DNA of 64,000 nt from Hyphobacterium marinum. Lineage in GTDB: Bacteria; Pseudomonadota; Alphaproteobacteria; Caulobacterales; Maricaulaceae. The DNA lies in the NCBI RefSeq assembly GCF_036330325.1, contig NZ_JAZDRO010000001.1:434001-498000 (forward strand), written 5' to 3'. This document shows, one piece after another, positions 8,382 to 16,821 of this stretch (position 1 is the first letter of the stretch; the number at the start of each line of letters is the position of its first letter). The position numbers and the translations under genes are program-made. The notes beneath the pieces were generated by a model. That model was not told the origin of the DNA, did not search any database, and worked only from the letters and a program-made list of their open reading frames with translations.

Positions 8382-9599
8382 TCAGGCGGCTTCGGACAAG
8401 GGGCGCTCCGGTAGACCGAGGTCTTCTCGCAACTGCTGCTCCATATGGCGGGCGATGGCTTCAACCGCCGGCACCACGACAGCATTCCCAAACTGCCGGT
8501 AAGCCTGTGTATCTGAGACCGGAATCGTCCACTTGCGACCGCCATGCTCGAAACCCATCAAGCGAGCGCATTCGGTTGGTGTCAGCCGCCGCGGTCTCGG
8601 ACCGTGGGGCTGGTCAATCAGGATTTCCGAACCATCCTTGTGGTATCGCGCCGACAAGGTTCGTGCGACATCATCGGGTCCAAAAAGGCTATAGCCAAAG
8701 CCGTTGCCTTTGCCCTCGTGCTTGGCACGATAGGCCTGCAGGTAGTCCCAGAGATTTTCCGTCAACGTGTATTTCTGGCCAATTTCATTGTGGGACTGGA
8801 GAATGTCGCCAAGAACCGGGTGACACTGCGCATCCGGAACCTGCTTTTCAAAGCCATCAAATTTGAATTTCCTGCTATCCCTGAAGCCGACAAGGAATAT
8901 CCGTTCCCTCTTCTGGGGTACCCACGGCGTGGCGCTTACGACCTTGTATTCAACGTGATAGCCTAACTCCTCCGTCAGCGTTCTCATGATGACCGCGAAA
9001 GTTTTCCCCCGGTCGTGGCTCTGGAGATTCTTGACGTTTTCCAGAAGGAAAGCGGCTGGTTGGTGATGCTTTATGATGCGGGCGACATCAAAAAACAGCG
9101 TGCCTTGGGTTTCATCCTCGAAACCATGAGGCCTGCCGAGCGCATTCTTTTTTGATACACCTGCCAGCGAGAATGGCTGACAGGGAAATCCCGCAAGAAG
9201 CACATCGTGGGCGGGAATTTTTGAAGGATCTTCGCCGTAGGGGCGAATGTCCCCGACCGATTGATGACCCTTGCCGTCATAAAAGTTCGCTGCATATGTT
9301 CGCTGGGAATGCTTGTCCCATTCGCTGGTGAAGACGCATTTTCCGTTTATCGCTTCAAATCCCAGCCGCAGTCCGCCAATTCCGGCAAACAGGTCGATAA
9401 ACCGAAAGTCCGGTGAGTGAACAGCAGGAATGGATCTGCGTGCTGCTGCGAGAGTCTCAAGTTTCTCGATAGCAAGCCTGGATGGCTCGGCCTTCTTGTT
9501 CAGATAGCGAAGAATCGTTCGGTCGCAGACATCCAGTGTCTTGGCTGCGTCCTCGCGGGACAATCCGGCCCGGTCCATTAACGTGATGAATTCGGTCAT
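8382..9599 (-). CDS. dcm: Dcm/M.EcoRII-like DNA (cytosine-5) methyltransferase with N-terminal HTH
   Basis: A 405-residue C5 methyltransferase expected to protect CCWGG. Motif I is FIDLFAGIGGLRLGFE, motif IV GFPCQPFSLAGVSKKN with nucleophile Cys140, motif VI ENVKNL, motif VIII QKRERIFLVGFR, and the target-recognition region contains ARTLSARYHKDGSEILID and RPRRLTPTECARLMGFE, closely matching Dcm. Residues 1-50 form a helix-turn-helix (LSREDAAKTLDVCDRTILRYLNKK), suggesting autoregulation. The start at 9599 has a GAGGGG ribosome site; longer in-frame starts lack one. It is first in the operon methyltransferase-vsr-nuclease. Confidence 0.95.
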   Translation of the reverse strand: MTEFITLMDRAGLSREDAAKTLDVCDRTILRYLNKKAEPSRLAIEKLETLAAARRSIPAVHSPDFRFIDLFAGIGGLRLGFEAINGKCVFTSEWDKHSQRTYAANFYDGKGHQSVGDIRPYGEDPSKIPAHDVLLAGFPCQPFSLAGVSKKNALGRPHGFEDETQGTLFFDVARIIKHHQPAAFLLENVKNLQSHDRGKTFAVIMRTLTEELGYHVEYKVVSATPWVPQKRERIFLVGFRDSRKFKFDGFEKQVPDAQCHPVLGDILQSHNEIGQKYTLTENLWDYLQAYRAKHEGKGNGFGYSLFGPDDVARTLSARYHKDGSEILIDQPHGPRPRRLTPTECARLMGFEHGGRKWTIPVSDTQAYRQFGNAVVVPAVEAIARHMEQQLREDLGLPERPLSEAA

Positions 9600-9678
9600 G
9601 ATGCCCCTCAAGCAGATCGAGTTCACGAAACTGGGATGATTCGCGACATAGTGTCGGTTTTTTACCCAGAAAGCATTT

Positions 9679-9729
9679 AATGTTCTACCAATGTTCTCAC
9701 ACAAAATGAAGCAAATCAACTTAAAGTTG
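9679..9729 (-). promoter_or_regulatory. Candidate promoter/operator region of the restriction-modification operon
   Basis: Upstream of the methyltransferase start lie two direct repeats of AATGTTCT (9679-9686 and 9690-9697), spaced 11 bp, about one helical turn, and a palindrome CAACTTAAAGTTG (9717-9729). These are plausible binding sites for the methyltransferase's own HTH. Binding is inferred, not shown. Confidence 0.4.
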
Positions 9730-9735
9730 TTCGCA

Positions 9736-9767
9736 AAAACCCCGCCGGAGTGATCCGGCGGGGTTTT
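9736..9767 (-). terminator. Terminator of the fabA-fabB-fabI operon
   Basis: A perfect 14-bp stem (AAAACCCCGCCGGA / its complement) with a 4-base loop; read on the minus strand it ends in a T tract, 31 bases after the fabI stop. Confidence 0.92.
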
Positions 9768-9797
9768 CAAACTCTGAGACAGGGTCGAGCGGGAGTC

Positions 9798-10616
9798 CTA
9801 CTCGTCGTCATCCATGCTGGGCACGGCGACGGCGTGGAAGCCGGCATCGACATGGAGCGTCTCGCCCGTGCAGGAATGGCCGAGGTCGGAGAGGAGGTAG
9901 AGCGCCGCGCCGGCGACGCCTTCCATGCGCGTGTCTTCCTTCATCATCGACCATTCGCGTCCGGTGCGCATCAGCGCCTTGCCGCCGGATATGCCGGCCA
10001 TGGCGAGGGTGCGCATCGGGCCAGCCGAAAGCGCGTTGACACGGATGCCATTGGGGCCGAGATCGCGGGCCATGTAGCGGGTCGAGGCTTCGAGCGCGGC
10101 CTTGGCGACGCCCATCACGTTATAGCTGGGGACGACCCGTTCCGAGCCGAGATAGGTCAGCGTCACCATCGACCCGCCGTCGGGCATCAGGCGCGAGGCG
10201 CGCTTGCCGGCATCAACGAAAGAGAAGGCGGAAATCTCCATGGCGCGCCGCCAGCCATCCCGCGTGGTGTTCTCGGTGAAGGAGCCGACGAGCTCGTCCT
10301 TGCCGGCAAAGGCGATGGCGTGGACGAGGAAGTCGAGCTTGCCCCACTTGTCTTCAATCGCCTTGAAACAGGCATCCATCGAGGCGTCGTCGGTGACGTC
10401 GGCCGGGATCATGAAGGGCTCACCGCCCAGGCTCTCCACCAGCGGCGCGACGCGGCGCTCCAGCGCTTCACCCTGGTAGGAAAAGGCCAGTTCCGCGCCC
10501 TGCGCGGCAAGCTGCTGGGCAATGCCCCAGGCGATGGAATTCTTGTTCGCGACGCCCATGACGAGGCCGCGCTTGCCCTTCATCAGATCGCCCTTGGGGA
10601 AAACCGTGTCACTCAT
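9798..10616 (-). CDS. fabI: Enoyl-[acyl-carrier-protein] reductase (NADH) FabI
   Basis: FabI reduces the trans-2-enoyl-ACP double bond, the last step of each fatty acid elongation cycle. The 272-residue SDR protein has the nucleotide-binding segment GLVMGVANKNSIAWGIA and the active-site pattern with Tyr and Lys spaced by six residues (YNVMGVAKAALEA), plus the family's GGSMVTLTYLGSERVVP. It is the last gene of fabA-fabB-fabI, 29 bases after fabB, and is followed by a strong terminator. Confidence 0.96.
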   Translation of the reverse strand: MSDTVFPKGDLMKGKRGLVMGVANKNSIAWGIAQQLAAQGAELAFSYQGEALERRVAPLVESLGGEPFMIPADVTDDASMDACFKAIEDKWGKLDFLVHAIAFAGKDELVGSFTENTTRDGWRRAMEISAFSFVDAGKRASRLMPDGGSMVTLTYLGSERVVPSYNVMGVAKAALEASTRYMARDLGPNGIRVNALSAGPMRTLAMAGISGGKALMRTGREWSMMKEDTRMEGVAGAALYLLSDLGHSCTGETLHVDAGFHAVAVPSMDDDE

Positions 10617-10645
10617 GGGGATGTCCTTGCTTGAAGAATGTGAGG

Positions 10646-11860
10646 TCAGACCTTCGAGAAGACGACCGTGCCGTTGGTGCCGCCAAAGCCGAACGAGTTC
10701 GACATGGTGGTTTTCAGGTCCGCATCGCGGGTCTCGGTGACGATGGGCAGGTTCAGTGCAGCGATGTCCGGGTCCATCTCGAATACGTTGATCGAGGGCG
10801 CGACAAAGCCGTGCTTCATCATCAACAGCGTATAGACCGCCTCGTGGACGCCGGCGGCTCCCAGCGAGTGGCCGGTCATCGACTTGGTGCCGGAAATCAT
10901 TGGCGCGCTGTCGCCAAAGACTTCCTTCACGGCCTTCATCTCGGCGATGTCACCGACCGGCGTCGCGGTGGCGTGCGGGTTGAGGTAGTCGATCGGCGTG
11001 TTCACCGTCTCCATCGCCAGCTTCATCGAGCGCACCGCGCCCTCGCCGGACGGGGCGACCATGTCGTAGCCGTCAGAGGTCGCGCCATAACCGGTGATCT
11101 CGGCATAGATGGGCGCGCCGCGCTTCTTCGCGCGCTCGTATTCTTCCAGAACGACCACGCCGGCTCCGGCCCCGCCGACAAAGCCGTCACGGTCCTTGTC
11201 GAAGGCGCGCGAAGCCTGCTCGGGCGTGTCGTTATACTTGGTCGACATCGCGCCCATGGCGTCAAAGAGGTTAGACAGCGCCCAGTGAATTTCCTCGCAG
11301 CCGCCCGCGAAGATGACGTCCTGCTTGTTCCACTGGATCTGTTCGGCCGCTGCACCGATGCAGTGCAGCGACGTGGTGCAGGCCGAGGTGATCGAGTAGT
11401 TCACGCCGAGAATCTTGAACGGGGTGGCGAGCGTTGCCGACGCGGTCGAGCTCATCGCCTTGGGCACGGCAAACGGGCCGATGCGGCGCGGGCCCTTCTC
11501 GCGCGTCACGTCGGCGGCCGACACGATGGTGCCGGCCGACGGGCCGCCCGAACCCATGATGATGCCGGTGCGCGGGTGGGAAATGTCGGCTTCGGGAATG
11601 CCGGAATCGGCGATGGCCTGTTCCATCGCCATGTAGTTCCAGCCCGCGCCCTCGCTCATGAAGCGGTAAACGCGCTTGTCGACATGCTCGGCCGGGTCAA
11701 CGGTCGGTTTGCCGCCAACCTGGCATTTGAAATTGTGGTCGGCGAAGCTCTGCATGAAGCCGATGCCGCTGCGGCCGTTCCTAAGAGAGTCGGTAACCTC
11801 CGCGGCATTGTTGCCGATCGGGGAAATGACCCCCAGGCCTGTGACGACGACACGACGCAT
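10646..11860 (-). CDS. fabB: 3-oxoacyl-[acyl-carrier-protein] synthase I FabB
   Basis: FabB condenses malonyl-ACP with acyl-ACP and is needed to elongate the cis-unsaturated intermediate made by FabA. The 404-residue protein starts MRRVVVTGLGVISPIGNN and has the Cys-His-His active site: nucleophile Cys in ITSACTTSLHCIG, His in NPHATATPVGD and His in KSMTGHSLGAAG. The C-terminal SNSFGFGGTNGTVVF is diagnostic of beta-ketoacyl synthases. It is 42 bases after fabA in the same operon. Confidence 0.96.
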   Translation of the reverse strand: MRRVVVTGLGVISPIGNNAAEVTDSLRNGRSGIGFMQSFADHNFKCQVGGKPTVDPAEHVDKRVYRFMSEGAGWNYMAMEQAIADSGIPEADISHPRTGIIMGSGGPSAGTIVSAADVTREKGPRRIGPFAVPKAMSSTASATLATPFKILGVNYSITSACTTSLHCIGAAAEQIQWNKQDVIFAGGCEEIHWALSNLFDAMGAMSTKYNDTPEQASRAFDKDRDGFVGGAGAGVVVLEEYERAKKRGAPIYAEITGYGATSDGYDMVAPSGEGAVRSMKLAMETVNTPIDYLNPHATATPVGDIAEMKAVKEVFGDSAPMISGTKSMTGHSLGAAGVHEAVYTLLMMKHGFVAPSINVFEMDPDIAALNLPIVTETRDADLKTTMSNSFGFGGTNGTVVFSKV

Positions 11861-11902
11861 ATTCTTTCTCCCTGACCCGGTCTCTTGCCTCGAAGGCAGG
11901 AC

Positions 11903-12418
11903 TTACATGTTTTCGGGTTTGAACAGGCCGACGCGCAAGTCCTTCGCGGTATAGATCGGCTTGTCGTCGGCATACATGGTGGCGTCGGCGATGCCGAGAA
12001 CAAGGCTGCGCCGGATCACCCGTTTGATGTCGATCTCGTAGCGGACCGTCTTGACGTCCGGCGTCACCTGGCCGGTGAATTTCACCTCGCCGACGCCGAG
12101 CGCGCGCCCCTTGCCCGGTGAACCGCCCCAGACGAGGAAGAAGCCGACCAGCTGCCACATGGCGTCCAGGCCCAGACAGCCGGGCATGACGGGGTCGCCG
12201 ATGAAGTGGCATTCGAAGAACCATTTGCCCGGATCGATATCCAGTTCGGCAATGATATGGCCCTTGCCATGGGCTCCGCCGTCTTCGGTGATCTTGGTGA
12301 TGCGGTCCAGCATCAGCATGGGCGGGGCGGGCAACTGGCCGTTCTCCGGGCCGAAAAGCTCGCCGCGTGCGGATCGCATCAAATCGTCATAGGAAAGCGC
12401 ATTGGGGCGGTCGGTCAT
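11903..12418 (-). CDS. fabA: 3-hydroxydecanoyl-ACP dehydratase/isomerase FabA
   Basis: FabA dehydrates 3-hydroxydecanoyl-ACP and isomerises the product to cis-3-decenoyl-ACP, the branch point to unsaturated fatty acids. The 171-residue hotdog protein shows the catalytic His in WFFECHFIGDPVMPGCLGLDA, and length is normal for the family. It leads the operon fabA-fabB-fabI, a common alphaproteobacterial arrangement. The 90 bases upstream, between fabA and the SH3-domain gene, should hold its promoter. Confidence 0.96.
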   Translation of the reverse strand: MTDRPNALSYDDLMRSARGELFGPENGQLPAPPMLMLDRITKITEDGGAHGKGHIIAELDIDPGKWFFECHFIGDPVMPGCLGLDAMWQLVGFFLVWGGSPGKGRALGVGEVKFTGQVTPDVKTVRYEIDIKRVIRRSLVLGIADATMYADDKPIYTAKDLRVGLFKPENM

Positions 12419-12507
12419 GAAATATCCGGTCTGACGCCCGCCTGCGCGGGCTCGCTAGGGTCTCGAATAGACCCCATTTTCAGCGTCAGCGCAAAGCGTT
12501 CCGCTGG

Positions 12508-13122
12508 CTAGAGACCGGGAGCGGTATCATGCGCCGCAGTGGCGCTCAAGGCAGGTTGGCCAGCGGCCTCGACGGGCGGGCCGCCTTCCTCGGGATAGAT
12601 ACCCCACAGCGTGCCGACCTGGGCCCAGCCGCGCCGGCCCTGTGCTTCCAGGCGGCACCAACCGTCCCGGCAGCGTTCCAGCCAGAGGATAGCCCCGGCC
12701 TCTGCGATGGCTTCTTCAGGCGAGTCGTCGCGCGGACGGGCGCGAAGCGGCGTTTCAGCGCGCGCATAGACCGACCGCCGCCCGGAGAGGAGCGAGTTAT
12801 GCATCCAGGTCAGCTCGCCATCAGGATCGCGGACGCGGCGCCATTCGGGCGTTTCCATCACCACTTCCATTGGCAGGCCGGCCCGGACATAGCGCCAGAG
12901 TATGGGGTGGGCTTGCTGGGGCCCGGCACGGCCATTGGCGACGCCGACTTTCAGCGAGACAAAGCGCGGCACAGGCAGGCCAGATGGCGTGTCCTGCGCC
13001 AGCGCGGCCGATCCGGCCAGAACTGTCAGAACGGCACAGGCGGAGAGGATGAATCGATGGAGTCCCAGCATGGCCGCGATCAGAACCCCATGGCGGTGAA
13101 CAGGCCGTAAAAAATCGTGCAT
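12508..13122 (-). CDS. Secreted SH3-domain protein
   Basis: The protein has a signal peptide (core ILSACAVLTVLAGSAALAQ) and two bacterial SH3-like repeats: about residues 55-110 (VSLKVGVANGRAGPQQAHPILWRYVRAG) and 115-170 (SVYARAETPLRARPRDDSPEEAIAEAG). Such domains usually bind peptidoglycan or act as periplasmic modules. The start is uncertain: GTG 13185, ATG 13122 and ATG 13071 are all in frame, none with a good ribosome site; 13071 gives the most classical signal peptide. Confidence 0.8.
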   Translation of the reverse strand: MHDFLRPVHRHGVLIAAMLGLHRFILSACAVLTVLAGSAALAQDTPSGLPVPRFVSLKVGVANGRAGPQQAHPILWRYVRAGLPMEVVMETPEWRRVRDPDGELTWMHNSLLSGRRSVYARAETPLRARPRDDSPEEAIAEAGAILWLERCRDGWCRLEAQGRRGWAQVGTLWGIYPEEGGPPVEAAGQPALSATAAHDTAPGL

Positions 13123-13187
13123 GGACAGGTTCGGCGTCAGGTCCGACACTGCCTGTTTCCGGAACGCAGCAGATCGCAGGACCACTT

Positions 13188-13388
13188 ATGGCCAGACCCG
13201 CCGCAGCGAAATTCGGTGTTTTCATCGCACTGGGAGCCGGGATCGGTACGGCGATCGGGGTCGCGATGGACAATATCGGTGTCGGGGTTGGTGTCGGGGT
13301 CGGTATCGGCATTGCGATGTGGGCGCTGCTCAATGTCCGCAAGGCCAGTGTTCAGTCCGAGGACAGCGACACATCCGATTCCGGTTGA
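13188..13388 (+). CDS. Small glycine/valine-rich membrane protein, 66 residues
   Basis: A GCAGGA ribosome site precedes the ATG. The protein has one or two membrane-spanning segments rich in Gly-zipper spacing (ALGAGIGTAIGVAMD and NIGVGVGVGVGIGIAMWALL), followed by an acidic tail. The DNA for the second segment is a near-tandem GGTGTCGGG repeat, prone to slippage. It starts 2-65 bases from the divergent SH3-domain gene depending on that gene's true start. No function can be assigned. Confidence 0.65.
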   Translation: MARPAAAKFGVFIALGAGIGTAIGVAMDNIGVGVGVGVGIGIAMWALLNVRKASVQSEDSDTSDSG

Positions 13389-13455
13389 CGGACAGGCGCG
13401 TCGTCCTGTCACTGTCATCCTTGAATCTGACGGCAGAATCCAAAAGGGGCCTTCC

Positions 13456-14388
13456 ATGATCCGCACGACCGCCTGTCTCGCCCTCCTGATTGCGGCCAGT
13501 GCGCCGGCCTTGGCACAAGACCGGCAACTGACCTTCACCAATTCCGATCTCGGCGACGGCATCGTGATGATGTCGACCGGCGCAGGCGGCAATCTCGGCT
13601 TCCTGACGGGTCCGGACGGGACGTTGCTGGTTGATGACCTGTTGATGGGAACCGGCCCCCTGATCGAGGAGGCCATTGCCGAGCTGGGCGCGGAAGGTGC
13701 GCCACGCTTCATCCTCAATACGCACTGGCATGGTGACCATGCCGCGACCAACGGGCACTTTCAGGCGCAGGGCACAACGGTCGCCGCCCATCACAATATC
13801 CGTACCCGCATTGCCAATTCGGACCAGGACTGGGCCCAACAGGATGACATCCTGCCGATCCTGACCTTTGGCCATGACCTGACCTTTCACATGAATGGCC
13901 AGACGATCGAGGCGCTGCATGTCCCGCGCGCCCATACCGACGGCGATGCCATCGTCCTGTTCCGCGACGCCAATGTGCTGCACATGGGCGACGTCCTGTT
14001 CAACGGCCTGTTTCCCTTTGTCGACCTGGCCTCGGGCGGTACCGTCGAGGGCTATATCGCGGCGATGGAATTCGCGCTCGAGATGACCGACGCCGACACC
14101 CGCATCATCCCCGGTCACGGCCCGCTGGCGACGCGCGATGATCTGCAGGCCTCCATCCACATGCTGCGTTCCGTCCAGAACCTGGTCGCGACCATGGTCG
14201 AAGGCGGGATGAGTCTCGAAGAGGTTCAGGCGGCCGGCCCGCTTGCCGAATTCCATGATGACTGGAGCTGGGGCTTCATCTGTACCGAGCGCATGGTGAT
14301 CATTCTCTACAATGATGCGGCTGGCATTGCCGAAAACTGGCCCGAGGGCATGCGCTGCACGCCTGCGCCGGCCCCGACCGAAGACTAA
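13456..14388 (+). CDS. Secreted MBL-fold metallo-hydrolase
   Basis: A periplasmic metallo-beta-lactamase-fold hydrolase of 310 residues with signal peptide MIRTTACLALLIAASAPALAQ. The zinc signature is HWHGDH (in ILNTHWHGDHAATNGHF), followed by VPRAHTDGDAIVLF and PGHGPLATRDDL. This set is typical of B-class-like or QPS/SoxH-type hydrolases. The substrate is unknown, and beta-lactamase activity should not be assumed. An AAGGGG ribosome site supports the ATG at 13456; longer frames upstream run through the preceding small gene. Confidence 0.88.
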   Translation: MIRTTACLALLIAASAPALAQDRQLTFTNSDLGDGIVMMSTGAGGNLGFLTGPDGTLLVDDLLMGTGPLIEEAIAELGAEGAPRFILNTHWHGDHAATNGHFQAQGTTVAAHHNIRTRIANSDQDWAQQDDILPILTFGHDLTFHMNGQTIEALHVPRAHTDGDAIVLFRDANVLHMGDVLFNGLFPFVDLASGGTVEGYIAAMEFALEMTDADTRIIPGHGPLATRDDLQASIHMLRSVQNLVATMVEGGMSLEEVQAAGPLAEFHDDWSWGFICTERMVIILYNDAAGIAENWPEGMRCTPAPAPTED

Positions 14389-14492
14389 AGCCCAATATGA
14401 GGCGTGGCGGTTCGCTTTTCCGTGAACCGCCTGACCGCAATGTCATGTCCAAACCATGATGGCGTCAGACGCGCAGGCGCAGCCTTTCGGGC

Positions 14493-14696
14493 ATGGTCGA
14501 GCCATCGCCGCCTGCAGAGTCCAAACCGAAGCCTCTACGCCGCTGGACGGGACCGGCGGTCGGCGTCATCGCCGGTCTCCTGCTATGGGCCCTCATCGCA
14601 TCGCTGACGGGCAGCGGACTCCTGGGATTCGCATTCGGCCTCGTGCCCGGCCTTGTCATTTGGGCCGGCCTCGCCCTGTCGGGGCATCGCGGCTGA
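14493..14696 (+). CDS. Small membrane protein, 67 residues
   Basis: The frame encodes a proline-rich N-terminus and two hydrophobic helices (VGVIAGLLLWALIASLTG and GFAFGLVPGLVIWAGLALS) ending GHRG. The ribosome site is weak. Its coding reality rests on the clean two-helix pattern; the function is unknown. Confidence 0.5.
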   Translation: MVEPSPPAESKPKPLRRWTGPAVGVIAGLLLWALIASLTGSGLLGFAFGLVPGLVIWAGLALSGHRG

Positions 14697-14760
14697 TCGC
14701 ACCCGCACATTGCACGAATTGAATTTCCGCCCTTAGATGTGGGCGGGGAGGACAACACAC

Positions 14761-16821
14761 ATGTTACGTTTCGTCTTGTGCGGGCTGGTTTTCAGCCTGG
14801 TGATTGCGGAGTCCTGCCGCGCGCAGGTCCTGGTCGATTATGTCCGCGAGCTGCACCTGGAAGATTTCCTCGCCGAATCCCGTGTCTCGCGCCCCCGCCT
14901 GTCACCGGACGGTACGCGGATCGCCTATTACGATCAGGGCGATCACGAGAGCCAGGGCAACCGCCTGACTGTCCGCGATCTCGATGCTCCCCGTGGGTCC
15001 GGTTACGTGCGGGCGGACTTCGGCGAGTTTCGCATTCTCGGCGTCAGCTGGGCCAATGACGAGCGCCTGCTGGTGACGCTGGGCGTGCCGGGGAGTGTGC
15101 GCATCTACCGAACCGATTTCGATGTTCAGTATACGCGGGTCCTGTCATTCTCCAGCCGGACGCTCGATGACCCGGTCATCCTGTTCGAGGGCGAAGGCCG
15201 CCGGGTCGAACGCAATCTGTTCAATATCCAGCTGCACGAGGTGGCCGATATCCTGCCCGGTCAGCCCGACTACGTCCTGATGCCCGCTTACCGCAGCCAG
15301 GCCCTCCATCTGTGGCGGGTCAATATCCTGACCGGCGAGGCCGACATCGTCGAGCGCGGTAATAACCGCACAGCGCGTTGGTATACTGGGCCTGACGGAC
15401 GCGCGGTGATGCGGGTTGATGTCTCCTCGCGCGGACGGCGGGTCTCGGTGTTTACCCGCAACGAGTCCGGGCGCTGGCGGCGGTCCGCCACCTACCGCAC
15501 CAATGAACTCTCCGAAGCCGCGCCCGAATTCGACTGGGCTGGAGCCTCCGATGATCCGGGACAGATCTACGTCTTCGCCAGCCCGGACGAGACCGGGCTG
15601 ACCGGTGTCTATCTCTATGACCTGGAGTCCGGGGAATATATCGAGACGGCGGGCTCTCATGACCGGGTCGATGTGACCGGGACAATGATCCATCCGCGCA
15701 CCAGGCGCTATCTGGGCTATTCCTATATCGAGGACCGGCTTCAGATCGAGTTCGCCGACGAAACCATTGCCCGTCACTATCGCGGAATCGATAATTTTTT
15801 CGGCGGCGAGGTCTCGGTCATGCCGCGCGACTACTCACCCAGTGGCCGCATGATCGTGGAAGTGTCCGGCCCGCGCGAGCCGGGCGTCTATTATCTCTAT
15901 GACGAGCAGGCCGCCTCGATCGAGCCACTCTATTCCAGCCGGCCGCGCCTTGCTCCCGATGCGCTCGCGGATGTCGATATCATCCGTTATGCCGCGCGCG
16001 ACGGTCTTGACCTGACCGGATATCTCACGATTCCCGAAGGCGGCGCGACCCGGACCACGCCGCTCGTCGTCATGCCTCATGGCGGGCCGGAAATGCGCGA
16101 TGTCTATGACTTCGACATTTTCGCCCAGTACCTGGCGCTGAATGGCTATGCGGTCTTCCAGCCCAATTTCCGGGGGTCGTCGGGTTATGGCGAAGCTTTT
16201 GCCCGAGCCGGATACCGGCAGTGGGGTGCCGCGATGCAGGACGACATTACCGACGGGGTTCACCACCTGATCTCGCGCGGACGCGCAGACCCGGATCGGA
16301 TTTGCATAATGGGGTTCAGTTATGGCGGCTATGCCGCACTGATGGGCGGGGCGACGACGCCGGACCTCTATCAGTGCGTGATTGCCGGTTCTTCGGTCAC
16401 CGACCTGCCGGCATTCGTGGATTACTGGCGCAGCGAAGACAATGAAGAAGCGCTGGAATACTGGACCGAAGCCGTCGGCGATCCGCGCACCGAGTCAGAC
16501 CGGCTGCGGGCGCACTCGCCGGTGAATCTGGCGGCGAATTTTACCGTGCCGGTCCTGCTTTTCCACGGCGATAACGATGCCATCGTGCCGGTCGAGCAAT
16601 CCCGCGACATGGCCCGCGCCCTCGAGGATGCCGGTGTGGTGCACCATTACGAGGAGTTCCGGGGCGGGCGGCATTCGCTGTCGCTGGAGGGAGCTGAAGT
16701 GCGTTCCATCCTGGTGCGGTCGACCGAGTTCCTCGACCGGATGATCGGCGATCTGCGCGGGAGCGGAGAAGTGTTTGCCGGCGAGCCGGCAGACGACGCT
16801 GCGGAAGAGGACGAACCCTAG
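14761..16821 (+). CDS. Secreted S9 prolyl oligopeptidase/acylaminoacyl peptidase-like protein
   Basis: A 686-residue exported peptidase with signal peptide MLRFVLCGLVFSLVIAESCRA. The beta-propeller region includes SRPRLSPDGTRIAYYDQG. The C-terminal hydrolase domain has VMPHGGPEMRD (oxyanion region) and the triad Ser520 in GFSYGGYAALMGG, Asp606 in HGDNDAIVPVEQS and His638 in GGRHSL. This is the S9C-type arrangement, different from the S9 enzyme at 724. ATG 14761 is chosen because GGGGAGGA lies 8 bases upstream. The stop codon overlaps that of the convergent moeB-like gene by 4 bases (CTAG). Confidence 0.92.
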   Translation: MLRFVLCGLVFSLVIAESCRAQVLVDYVRELHLEDFLAESRVSRPRLSPDGTRIAYYDQGDHESQGNRLTVRDLDAPRGSGYVRADFGEFRILGVSWANDERLLVTLGVPGSVRIYRTDFDVQYTRVLSFSSRTLDDPVILFEGEGRRVERNLFNIQLHEVADILPGQPDYVLMPAYRSQALHLWRVNILTGEADIVERGNNRTARWYTGPDGRAVMRVDVSSRGRRVSVFTRNESGRWRRSATYRTNELSEAAPEFDWAGASDDPGQIYVFASPDETGLTGVYLYDLESGEYIETAGSHDRVDVTGTMIHPRTRRYLGYSYIEDRLQIEFADETIARHYRGIDNFFGGEVSVMPRDYSPSGRMIVEVSGPREPGVYYLYDEQAASIEPLYSSRPRLAPDALADVDIIRYAARDGLDLTGYLTIPEGGATRTTPLVVMPHGGPEMRDVYDFDIFAQYLALNGYAVFQPNFRGSSGYGEAFARAGYRQWGAAMQDDITDGVHHLISRGRADPDRICIMGFSYGGYAALMGGATTPDLYQCVIAGSSVTDLPAFVDYWRSEDNEEALEYWTEAVGDPRTESDRLRAHSPVNLAANFTVPVLLFHGDNDAIVPVEQSRDMARALEDAGVVHHYEEFRGGRHSLSLEGAEVRSILVRSTEFLDRMIGDLRGSGEVFAGEPADDAAEEDEP

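Noticed and set aside
8382..9770. Longer methyltransferase start at 9770
   Set aside because: It would run through the fabI terminator and the promoter; ATG 9599 has a clear ribosome site.
13278..13316. Short tandem repeat GGTGTCGGG as a possible minisatellite or CRISPR-like array
   Set aside because: It encodes the Gly-Val segment of a small membrane protein; there are no spacers of equal length.
13456..14388. Metallo-beta-lactamase resistance gene
   Set aside because: The HxHxDH signature is shared by many hydrolases and no other feature supports antibiotic hydrolysis.
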